Shown here one piece after another: positions 1 to 5,519 of a stretch of DNA of 12,765 nucleotides (positions within the stretch are counted from its first letter, which is position 1; every line of letters starts with the position of its first letter). The notes beneath the pieces were generated by a model, which had not been told where the DNA came from, did no database searches, and worked only from the letters and a program-made list of their open reading frames with translations. The translations under genes and the position numbers were made by a program. The DNA is from DASQBT01 sp035635075 (GTDB taxonomy: Bacteria; Pseudomonadota; Gammaproteobacteria; Burkholderiales; Thiobacillaceae): NCBI GenBank assembly GCA_035635075.1, contig DASQBT010000177.1:1-12765 (forward strand), in the 5' to 3' direction.

Positions 1-516
1 GATTCGATGCGTTTTCCGCGCGGTCTGATCCGTTACGATTCCGAAGCCAACCTGTCCCGGCCTCAACCGCAAGAACCTCAATTGCATTGGAAGCGGCTCA
101 AGATCATCGGTTATGGCATTGCGCTGGTGGGCATGACCGCCTATCTGATCTTCAGTGTTGCCACCCGCAGTGATTTTGACAATTCGGTCAGCCAGGTGCG
201 TCAGCCGTTGTTCGTGACCTTATCCAATGGCGATATTCGCGACCGCTACCAAATCCAGATCACCAATACGGGGGCGCACGAGGAGACTTACGCAATCAGC
301 GCGCTGGACATTCCCCCGTCAGCGCTCGATTTGGGCAATTTCAAAACCGTGCATGTCAAGCCGGGGCAAAGCGCCACCGTCATGGCCTCGGTCAAGCTGT
401 CGCCGGAAAATGCAGCAAGAATTCACCAGTTCCAGTTCCTGATTACGCCCCAATCGGCGCCCGATCAGGCTCGGGCCGAGCTTGCCCGATTCAACGCCAA
501 TTCAACCCAGCCATGA
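1..516 (+). CDS. ccoG: Cytochrome c oxidase accessory protein CcoG (FixG/RdxA), C-terminal part
   Basis: This is the 3' part of a gene whose start lies before the window; the frame is open from base 1. CcoG is a membrane-bound polyferredoxin-like protein needed to assemble the cbb3-type cytochrome c oxidase, and it is implicated in copper reduction for the CuB centre. The visible part begins with the family-typical FPRGLIRYDSE segment that follows the cysteine motifs. One membrane helix follows (about residues 38-56 of the visible part), then a soluble periplasmic domain of about 110 residues that matches the immunoglobulin-like FixG C-terminal domain. The ferredoxin cysteines are upstream and not visible. 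The stop overlaps the next start as ATGA at 513-516, which suggests translational coupling. ccoH and ccoS directly downstream support the assignment. Confidence 0.93.
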   Translation, partial: DSMRFPRGLIRYDSEANLSRPQPQEPQLHWKRLKIIGYGIALVGMTAYLIFSVATRSDFDNSVSQVRQPLFVTLSNGDIRDRYQIQITNTGAHEETYAISALDIPPSALDLGNFKTVHVKPGQSATVMASVKLSPENAARIHQFQFLITPQSAPDQARAELARFNANSTQP

Positions 517-1286
517 ACGAAACCTTGCCCACCCTGTTTGGCGGCCTCGCCTCCGTCCTGATACTTTTTTCCCTGACCGGCAGGCTGCCATATGCGATCA
601 GGGCGCTGGTTGCCGCTGGCATCCCCTTGCTGGGGTACTTCCTGTTTATCATTGGTCGCTGGCCCGGTTTGGATGTGGTCGCCATCCACGTCGCGGTCTT
701 TTCCAGCGCCGCACTGGTCATGCTCTTGATCAAACGCTATCAGGCCAAATCGGGTGGCAAGCTGCATTGGGCGCCGAAAGCACTGATCGCCTTCTTTGTG
801 ATGCTGACTTTGCTCATGGCAGGGCTGCTTTATGTTTCGACCCAGGGGCTGCCCCCTTGGTTGGCCGCCATGGTGTTGCCCGGGGCGGACAAGACAGACA
901 TACGCACCGGATTTTCGGGCGTGCTGGAACATGGTCAGGAAGCTGCCAAGGCAGTCAACAGTCAACTGAGTGAACAATATCGGCGAAATCAACTGGGCTG
1001 GGATGTGGCGATCCAAGGCCTGCGCAGGCCCAGCAAGGGCGATAATTCAATTGTGGTGGAGGTCGGCGACGCTAGCGACAGGTCGCTGAGCGGGCTGACT
1101 GCGGTGCTGCATGTGAAGCGGCCGGGCGAGGCTGGCGAGGGAAGGCCCCAACTGATGCACGAAACCGATGCTGGAACCTACGAAGCTCAACTCCCCTTGC
1201 CAGCGAGCGGGCTGTGGCTGGTGAGCCTTAGTTTGACGCGCGGCGCGGATCGCTATCATCAGGAATGGGAGGTTGTGGTCCCATGA
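513..1286 (+). CDS. ccoH: FixH/CcoH family cbb3 oxidase assembly protein with extra N-terminal membrane domain
   Basis: The protein has 257 residues. The C-terminal half looks like FixH/CcoH: one helix (about 88-107), then a periplasmic beta-rich domain ending in the family's G-L-W (233-235) and a closing beta-strand pair. CcoH is a small membrane protein that associates with the cbb3 oxidase during assembly and stays bound to it. The usual family length is about 150-180 residues with one helix. Here an additional N-terminal region of about 85 residues carries three more hydrophobic segments (about 8-23, 29-46, 53-72). The start ATG overlaps the ccoG stop, and the stop overlaps the ccoS start (ATGA at 1283-1286), so the three genes form a tight operon. 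The FixH identity rests on the C-terminal pattern and the position between ccoG and ccoS. What the N-terminal region does is unknown. Confidence 0.8.
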   Translation: MNETLPTLFGGLASVLILFSLTGRLPYAIRALVAAGIPLLGYFLFIIGRWPGLDVVAIHVAVFSSAALVMLLIKRYQAKSGGKLHWAPKALIAFFVMLTLLMAGLLYVSTQGLPPWLAAMVLPGADKTDIRTGFSGVLEHGQEAAKAVNSQLSEQYRRNQLGWDVAIQGLRRPSKGDNSIVVEVGDASDRSLSGLTAVLHVKRPGEAGEGRPQLMHETDAGTYEAQLPLPASGLWLVSLSLTRGADRYHQEWEVVVP

Positions 1287-1471
1287 GCGGCATTCTTTGG
1301 TTTCTGTTCTTTTTGACTTCGATCTTCATCCTGGTGATCGCAGGCGGGATTTTCTGGGCTATCAGGAGCGGCCAGTTCGACGATTTTGAGGGGCCTGCCG
1401 AACGCATCCTTCTGGACGAGGATGATCCCTTGCTGCCGCGCAATCGCAGGTTGAGCGATGACGCCGAATAA
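1283..1471 (+). CDS. ccoS: cbb3-type cytochrome oxidase assembly protein CcoS
   Basis: This is a 62-residue single-span membrane protein. It has one hydrophobic helix (about residues 4-24) followed by the CcoS signature W-A-I-R-S-G-Q-F-D-D-F-E-G-P-A (25-39) and an acidic tail. CcoS is required for incorporation of haem and copper cofactors into the cbb3 oxidase catalytic subunit. The start at 1283 is chosen because the family begins directly at the helix and because it forms an ATGA overlap with the ccoH stop; a longer in-frame start at 1265 would lie inside ccoH. Length and motif are typical. The copper-transporting ATPase gene ccoI, often found between ccoH and ccoS, is absent here. Confidence 0.95.
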   Translation: MSGILWFLFFLTSIFILVIAGGIFWAIRSGQFDDFEGPAERILLDEDDPLLPRNRRLSDDAE

Positions 1472-1503
1472 ATTAAAATCGGACTGAATTCAGGAGCCTG
1501 GGC

Positions 1504-1611
1504 GTGAAGAATTATTTGACCTTTCAGAATTTTCCCTTGGTGGTGGTCGTCGCCATGATTTTGTTGGCTTGGCTGAGCCTGATTTCCGTATTGATTGGTT
1601 CCTTGTTCTGA
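1504..1611 (+). CDS. Small single-helix membrane protein, unrecognised, last gene of the cco cluster
   Basis: This is a 35-codon ORF with a GTG start and TGA stop. A strong Shine-Dalgarno sequence AGGAG (1492-1496) sits 7 bases before the start. The product has a short polar N-terminus (M-K-N-Y-L-T-F-Q-N-F-P) and one hydrophobic helix covering about residues 11-34, ending in a phenylalanine. It starts 32 bases after ccoS and ends 15 bases before the terminator hairpin, so it is probably the last gene of the same transcript. I do not recognise the sequence. Small one-helix subunits of cbb3 oxidases (CcoQ, CcoM) are known and would suit the context, but I see no clear similarity to them. That the ORF is translated is inferred from the ribosome binding site and the membrane-protein composition. 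Confidence 0.6.
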   Translation: MKNYLTFQNFPLVVVVAMILLAWLSLISVLIGSLF

Positions 1612-1626
1612 GCGCTGAGCCTGCAT

Positions 1627-1654
1627 AAAAAAACCCCGCAACGCGGGGCTTTTT
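1627..1654. terminator. Bidirectional intrinsic terminator between the cco cluster and rpoH
   Basis: A perfect 6-bp GC stem, CCCCGC (1634-1639) and GCGGGG (1643-1648), closes a 3-base loop. It is flanked by seven A residues on the left (1627-1633) and five T residues on the right (1650-1654), so it can work on both strands. It lies between the convergent small ORF (ends 1611) and rpoH (ends 1668), as expected for a shared terminator. Confidence 0.9.
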
Positions 1655-1667
1655 GCTGCGAAGTGCC

Positions 1668-2519
1668 CTAAATCGGGATCAGCGCGCGCATTTTCTGCAT
1701 GGCTTTGGCCTCTATCTGCCGAATGCGTTCGGCAGACACGCCAAACTCATCCGCCAATTCATGCAGGGTGGTGGCCTCGCCCTCCTGCTGGAGCCAGCGC
1801 GCTTCAATGATGCGACGGCTGCGCTCATCCAGGTTGCTCAACGCGGCGCTCAGGCCTTCATGCTGCAGGCGGGCGTTCTGTTCGCGGGCAAGGACTTCAA
1901 CGGGTTCGTCGTCCGGGCTGGCCAGATAGGCGATAGGGCTGAAACTTTCCTCGCCGTCTTCCACCGTGGGTTCCAGACCGATATCCTGACCGGACAGGCG
2001 GGTTTCCATTTCCCTCACCTCTTCCGGCTTGACCCCCAATGACTTGGCGATCTCCGCGGTTTCACCGGCGCTCAGGGTGCCCAGTCCCTTGCGCATGCTG
2101 CGCAGGTTGAAAAACAGTTTGCGCTGCGCCTTGGTGGTTGCTACCTTGACCAAGCGCCAGTTGCGCAGGATGTACTCGTGAATCTCGGCCTTGATCCAAT
2201 GCAGGGCAAAACTCACCAAACGGACCCCGCGATCGGGATCAAAACGCTTGACCGCCTTCATCAGGCCGATATTGCCTTCCTGGATCAGGTCCGCCTGAGG
2301 CAGACCATAGCCCAAGTAGTGGCGCGCTACGCTGGCCACCAGGCGCAGGTGGGACAACACCAGTTGACGTGCGGCTTCAAGGTCCTGCTCCTCCTTCCAG
2401 CGGCGTGCCAACTCATGCTCCTCCTCGGCAGAAAGCAGCGGATAACGATTCACTGCCTGGATATAGGACTCCAGGCTCTGGGCGGCAACCGGAAAATTCA
2501 GGCTCAGGGCAGTGTTCAT
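1668..2519 (-). CDS. rpoH: RNA polymerase sigma factor RpoH (sigma-32, heat shock)
   Basis: The protein has 283 residues, the normal length for sigma-32. It directs RNA polymerase to heat-shock promoters for chaperones and proteases. Region 2 is intact (core-binding D-L-I-Q-E-G-N-I-G-L-M at 77-87; promoter-melting part around 100-125). The diagnostic RpoH box Q-R-K-L-F-F-N-L-R is at 132-140, and the region 4 helix-turn-helix is near the end. The start at 2519 is chosen because GAGAGGAG (2529-2536) lies 9 bases upstream; a longer in-frame start at 2564 would fall inside the CIRCE operator. In E. coli and Pseudomonas rpoH follows ftsX directly; here cpxP, a lipoprotein gene and the divergent cpxRA lie between. 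Transcription is probably controlled by HrcA through the operator at 2548-2574. The mRNA leader would be short, so an E. coli-style long RNA thermometer is not evident. Confidence 0.97.
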   Translation of the reverse strand: MNTALSLNFPVAAQSLESYIQAVNRYPLLSAEEEHELARRWKEEQDLEAARQLVLSHLRLVASVARHYLGYGLPQADLIQEGNIGLMKAVKRFDPDRGVRLVSFALHWIKAEIHEYILRNWRLVKVATTKAQRKLFFNLRSMRKGLGTLSAGETAEIAKSLGVKPEEVREMETRLSGQDIGLEPTVEDGEESFSPIAYLASPDDEPVEVLAREQNARLQHEGLSAALSNLDERSRRIIEARWLQQEGEATTLHELADEFGVSAERIRQIEAKAMQKMRALIPI

Positions 2520-2543
2520 AAGTAAAGGCTCCTCTCGTGCCAT

Positions 2544-2573
2544 CATTTTAGCACTCGTTAGCAAAGAGTGCTA
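2544..2573 (-). promoter_or_regulatory. Likely sigma-70 promoter of rpoH overlapping CIRCE
   Basis: Reading the minus strand, TTAGCA (2573 to 2568) could serve as the -35 and TAAAAT (2549 to 2544) as the -10, spaced 18 bases apart. Each arm of CIRCE would then cover one promoter element, the classic repression geometry. Transcription would start near 2537, just before the ribosome binding site. The -35 matches the consensus at only four of six positions, so this is a prediction. Confidence 0.55.
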
Positions 2574-2574
2574 A
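2548..2574 (-). promoter_or_regulatory. CIRCE operator (HrcA binding site) upstream of rpoH
   Basis: The sequence is a perfect inverted repeat TTAGCACTC-N9-GAGTGCTAA, identical to the CIRCE consensus with the standard 9-base spacer. HrcA represses heat-shock genes by binding CIRCE. The element ends 28 bases before the rpoH start codon and overlaps the predicted promoter elements. The stop codon of the upstream lipoprotein gene (2571-2573) lies within its right arm. Confidence 0.95.
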
Positions 2575-2720
2575 ACGGGCTCAAAAGTTTCCGGTTGTGA
2601 CGGTTCGCGCGATGGCGCAGACGCCCCGCGGCCCTCGCGGCGCCGCTCGTGGTCGTGGGTAGCACAGCCGGTCAGAGCGGAGAGAAACAGCACACCGACC
2701 AGCGGAACTATCCTTTGCAT
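2571..2720 (-). CDS. Very small predicted lipoprotein, unrecognised
   Basis: The ORF encodes 49 residues. It has a short positive N-terminus (M-Q-R), a hydrophobic stretch, and a good lipobox L-T-G-C with the lipidated Cys at position 19. The mature part would be only 31 residues, hydrophilic, rich in Arg, Glu, Ser and Pro, with a T-H-D-H segment directly after the Cys. The +2 residue is Ala, which would favour outer-membrane sorting by the E. coli rule. The start at 2720 is chosen because it gives the signal peptide; the frame is open further upstream, but that part overlaps cpxP. A weak AGGGG lies 10 bases before. The gene begins 13 bases after the cpxP stop, so the two are probably co-transcribed, and its stop lies inside the CIRCE of rpoH. 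Function unknown; an envelope-stress role is suggested only by position. Confidence 0.65.
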   Translation of the reverse strand: MQRIVPLVGVLFLSALTGCATHDHERRREGRGASAPSREPSQPETFEPV

Positions 2721-2733
2721 CCCAACACGCCCC

Positions 2734-3213
2734 TTAGCGATCACGCCATCCGCCGCGGCCCTCGTTCTGATGCCGGGCGTGACGCCGCAGCATCTCAAGT
2801 TTGCTGCGCTGCTCAGGGGTCAGAACGGTGTCCACCTCGGCGCGCATCTGTTTGTGCAGAACGATCATGCCGGCGATGGCCTTACCCTGTGCGGCGGCCA
2901 AGTCCTGAAGTTTGGGGTCGTCAGCCCGAGCCTTCTTGAGCGCGCGTCCGTTGTCGGCAATTGCGTCGCGAAGTTGGCGTAATTCGGGACGGTGTTTGTC
3001 AGCGATGGCCTCCAGCGCCTGCCGCTGCTCTTGACTGAGCCCAATACGCCTGGCAACACGTCCGATAATTCCCGGTCCCATGTTGTCGCCGGCCATGGCG
3101 AAATGCTCGTGGTGGCAGCGTTCACCGCGATCAAACCCATGTGCAAGGACAGGCTGGCTGGCCAGCGCGAGAGCGGCTGCTGCGGACAACATCAGGCTTC
3201 TTGCATTTGACAT
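2734..3213 (-). CDS. cpxP: Spy/CpxP family periplasmic protein
   Basis: The protein has 159 residues with a Sec signal peptide (likely cleavage after V-L-A, residue 24). The mature part is mostly helical and carries the two family repeats of L-T-x-x-Q type: L-S-Q-E-Q at 59-63 and L-T-P-E-Q at 131-135. CpxP and Spy are periplasmic proteins that bind misfolded proteins; CpxP also dampens the sensor kinase CpxA. A Cys/His cluster C-H-H-E-H (33-37) just after the signal peptide could bind metal, which brings it near the metal-sensing CnrX/ZraP branch of the superfamily as an alternative. The ribosome binding site GGAGGTG is well placed. The gene is divergent from cpxR and cpxA with a CpxR-box-like site between, the E. 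coli arrangement, which supports calling it cpxP. The symbol is assigned by family and context. Confidence 0.82.
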   Translation of the reverse strand: MSNARSLMLSAAAALALASQPVLAHGFDRGERCHHEHFAMAGDNMGPGIIGRVARRIGLSQEQRQALEAIADKHRPELRQLRDAIADNGRALKKARADDPKLQDLAAAQGKAIAGMIVLHKQMRAEVDTVLTPEQRSKLEMLRRHARHQNEGRGGWRDR

Positions 3214-3296
3214 GATTCACCTCCAAGGCTTGTTGAACAGGTATTGCATCCTGGCTCATTGGATGGGTAATCTTTGTCATGGTTTTGCAAACCAAG

Positions 3297-3311
3297 GTAA
3301 AGGTATGTAAA
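3297..3311 (+). promoter_or_regulatory. Putative CpxR binding box
   Basis: The sequence is an exact match to the E. coli CpxR consensus GTAAA-N5-GTAAA. It lies in the divergent intergenic region, 83 bases upstream of the cpxP start and 39 bases upstream of the chosen cpxR start. The location suits autoregulation of cpxRA and activation of cpxP by phosphorylated CpxR. It also argues that cpxR does not start at the in-frame ATG at 3279, since the box would then be coding. Confidence 0.72.
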
Positions 3312-3350
3312 GCCGGACGGGAGCCAAATCCTGATCATTACCATTCTTAT

Positions 3351-4067
3351 ATGTTCGCGAACTCAAACCATCTGACGCCGCTGGTCCTCCTGGCTGACGA
3401 CGATGTTGAATTGTGCTCGATGCTGAAGGACTATTTTCGGGGCGAGGCGCTTGAGGTGGAAACCGCTCATGACGGGCGATCTGCCCTGCAAAAGGCGTTG
3501 CGTGAGGACTTCGATATCATCGTCATGGATGTGATGATGCCGGGAATGTCGGGGCTGGATGCGCTGCGCGCGCTGCGCCTGCAAAAGCAGACCCCGGTGC
3601 TCATGCTCACGGCCCGCGGCGAGGACATGGACACCGTGCTGGGTTTGGAACTCGGAGCCGACGACTACCTGCCCAAGCCCTGCAATCCCAAGGTGCTGCT
3701 GGCGCGCATCCATGCGGTGTTGCGCCGCAGCGAGCCGCATTTTGGAGAGTCGGGCGGCCGGGCAACGACCATTCGGGTTGGCGACCTGATCCTGAGCTCT
3801 GGCGCCCGCAGCGTGAAAGTGGCGGGCAGGGAGGTTTCCATGACCAGCACCGAGTTCAGCATTCTGGAAATCCTGTTGCGCGAGGCCGGTCGCGTAGTCG
3901 CCAAAGGACAGCTCTCGGAGCGGGCGCTGGGCCGCCCCCTGGGCCGTTTCGACCGCAGTCTGGACATGCACGTCAGCAACCTGCGTCAGAAGTTGGGGCC
4001 TACGCAGGATGGGGAGCCGCGCATCAAGACCATCCGCGGAAGCGGCTTCCAGTACCTGCTCGACTAG
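3351..4067 (+). CDS. cpxR: CpxR-type response regulator (OmpR/PhoB family)
   Basis: The protein has 238 residues. The receiver domain (about 10-122) carries the acidic pocket D16-D17-D18, the phosphoacceptor Asp60 in V-M-D-V-M-M-P-G, the switch Thr87 and Lys109 in L-P-K-P. A winged-helix DNA-binding domain (about 143-238) follows, with the CpxR-like M-T-S-T-E-F near its start and I-R-G-S-G-F-Q-Y at its end. It would activate envelope-stress genes when phosphorylated by the kinase encoded next. The start at 3351 fits the family; it has only a poor Shine-Dalgarno, and an in-frame ATG at 3279 would add 24 residues unlike the family. The cpxA start is 13 bases after its stop. The CpxR subtype follows from sequence character, the divergent cpxP-like gene and the CpxR box. 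Confidence 0.88.
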   Translation: MFANSNHLTPLVLLADDDVELCSMLKDYFRGEALEVETAHDGRSALQKALREDFDIIVMDVMMPGMSGLDALRALRLQKQTPVLMLTARGEDMDTVLGLELGADDYLPKPCNPKVLLARIHAVLRRSEPHFGESGGRATTIRVGDLILSSGARSVKVAGREVSMTSTEFSILEILLREAGRVVAKGQLSERALGRPLGRFDRSLDMHVSNLRQKLGPTQDGEPRIKTIRGSGFQYLLD

Positions 4068-4080
4068 GTCGAGCCTGAAC

Positions 4081-5430
4081 ATGGGCCGGCTGTTCTGGAA
4101 GCTGTTTCTCTCTTACTGGGCCGCGCTGATCTTGTTCGCCGCGGGTACGCTGATTGCGGCGTCGTCCTATATCGAACACACGCGGGCTGGGCATGACAAG
4201 CTTGATCCGCAGCAACGGTTTCAGTCGCATCTGCGCGATGCGCGCGCCGCGGCAGCGCGCGGAATCGATAATCTTAAACACTGGGCGAGTCGGATTGACG
4301 GTGATGAACTGGTGCCGCTTCTGCTCCTTGATCGCGATGGACATGACCTGCTTGGACGCGAGACTCCGGAGCGCAGTTTGATTCGCCTGCAGCGTTTGCG
4401 CATGCGCGAGCAGCTGAATGCAACTGATTCCCGCGAGATACGCCTGGCAGACGGCCGGGAATATTGGCTGGTCCCCGACTTCGAGGGCGCAACGCTGCGG
4501 CGCTTCATTTCGCGTCCGCGGGTCATGGCCGTGCCCCTGGTGTTGGCCGCGCTGGTGGGCGGCCTGGTCTGCCTGCTCCTTGCCCGTTATCTGACTTCAC
4601 CGGTGGCACGGCTTCGCAGGGCGACCCAGGCGTATGCATCAGGGGATTTCAGTCAACGCGCCAGTCCTGCCTTGGGCGGCCGGCGCGACGAGATCGTCGA
4701 TTTGGCGCATGCGATGGACGACATGGCCGAACGGCTGGATCTCATGCTGAAATCACAGAGCGCGCTGTTGCGCGATGTCTCGCATGAATTGCGTTCGCCT
4801 CTGGCCAGGGTCCAGGCTGCGCTCGGACTGGCACGTCAGCGGGGCGGAGCCGAAGGGGAACTGGACCGGATCGAGAGAGAGACTGAACGGCTTAACGAAC
4901 TGATCGGTGCCATCCTGTCTTTTTCGCGCCTCGAATCAGGCGTGCGCACCCCCGCGCGCGAGTTGATTGACCTGGACCAGCTCCTGGCAGAGGTTGTGAG
5001 CAACGCGAATCTGGAGTCGAAGCAGCGCCAGGTACGCGTGCAATCTGTGGATGTTGCGCAAGCGCCTTATCTCGGCGACCCGCTGCTGTTGCATAGCGCG
5101 CTGGACAACATTCTGCGCAATGCCGTCCACCATGCTCCCGAAAATAGCGCCATCGAAGTCTCACTCACGACAGATACGGAACAAGGCGCCAAAGGGGGCT
5201 ACATCATCCGGATTCGCGATCATGGACCGGGTGTGCCCGAGGACATGCTCGATCATATCTTCCAGCCTTTCGTGCGCGCGACTGCGCCGCAAGCCGGACA
5301 GGCCGGCGGCATCGGCCTGGGTTTGGCCATCGCACGGCGCGCGGTGGAGGCCCACAATGGCACGGTCCGCGCGGAAAACCATCCGGACGGTGGTCTGCTG
5401 GTCACGGTGTGCTTGCCGCGCAGCGAATGA
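4081..5430 (+). CDS. cpxA: CpxA-type sensor histidine kinase
   Basis: The protein has 449 residues. A first membrane helix (about 10-28) is preceded by a G-R-L-F-W-K-L-F start common in CpxA/RstB-like kinases. A periplasmic sensor domain (about 30-147), a second helix (about 148-171) and a HAMP linker (to about 222) follow. The HisKA domain has the phosphorylated His235 in D-V-S-H-E-L-R-S-P. The ATP-binding domain has the N box around Asn347, the G1 box D-H-G-P-G-V-P (380-386) and the G2 box G-G-I-G-L-G-L (409-415), so it should be active. In E. coli CpxA senses envelope protein misfolding and phosphorylates CpxR. The start at 4081 is chosen over an in-frame ATG at 4009 because the latter lies inside cpxR. 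The ribosome binding site is weak, so translation may be coupled to cpxR. Confidence 0.9.
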   Translation: MGRLFWKLFLSYWAALILFAAGTLIAASSYIEHTRAGHDKLDPQQRFQSHLRDARAAAARGIDNLKHWASRIDGDELVPLLLLDRDGHDLLGRETPERSLIRLQRLRMREQLNATDSREIRLADGREYWLVPDFEGATLRRFISRPRVMAVPLVLAALVGGLVCLLLARYLTSPVARLRRATQAYASGDFSQRASPALGGRRDEIVDLAHAMDDMAERLDLMLKSQSALLRDVSHELRSPLARVQAALGLARQRGGAEGELDRIERETERLNELIGAILSFSRLESGVRTPARELIDLDQLLAEVVSNANLESKQRQVRVQSVDVAQAPYLGDPLLLHSALDNILRNAVHHAPENSAIEVSLTTDTEQGAKGGYIIRIRDHGPGVPEDMLDHIFQPFVRATAPQAGQAGGIGLGLAIARRAVEAHNGTVRAENHPDGGLLVTVCLPRSE

Positions 5431-5478
5431 CAGGGGCAACGTGCCGCCAGCAGCAAGCCTCGAAGTCTGGGTCTTATT

Positions 5479-5499
5479 GGCGCGTAAGCTGCACGCGCC
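5479..5499. terminator. Hairpin between convergent cpxA and ftsX, possible terminator
   Basis: A perfect 7-bp stem, GGCGCGT (5479-5485) and ACGCGCC (5493-5499), closes a 7-base loop in the 89-base gap between the cpxA and ftsX stops. There is no T run on either side, so it would be a weak or Rho-assisted terminator, or a structure protecting the transcript ends. Confidence 0.4.
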
Positions 5500-5519
5500 C
5501 GTCCATCCTTGAATGCGCC

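Noticed and set aside
465..1016. - strand open frame of 183 codons antisense to ccoH
   Set aside because: It is antisense to a gene linked to its neighbours by ATGA overlaps, and its Gln/Gly/His-rich translation shows no domain.
2520..2564. Longer rpoH start at 2564
   Set aside because: It would place the start codon inside the CIRCE spacer and add 15 residues before the normal family start; the good Shine-Dalgarno belongs to the ATG at 2519.
3279..3350. Longer cpxR start at 3279
   Set aside because: The extra 24 residues are not like the family, and the CpxR box would become coding sequence.
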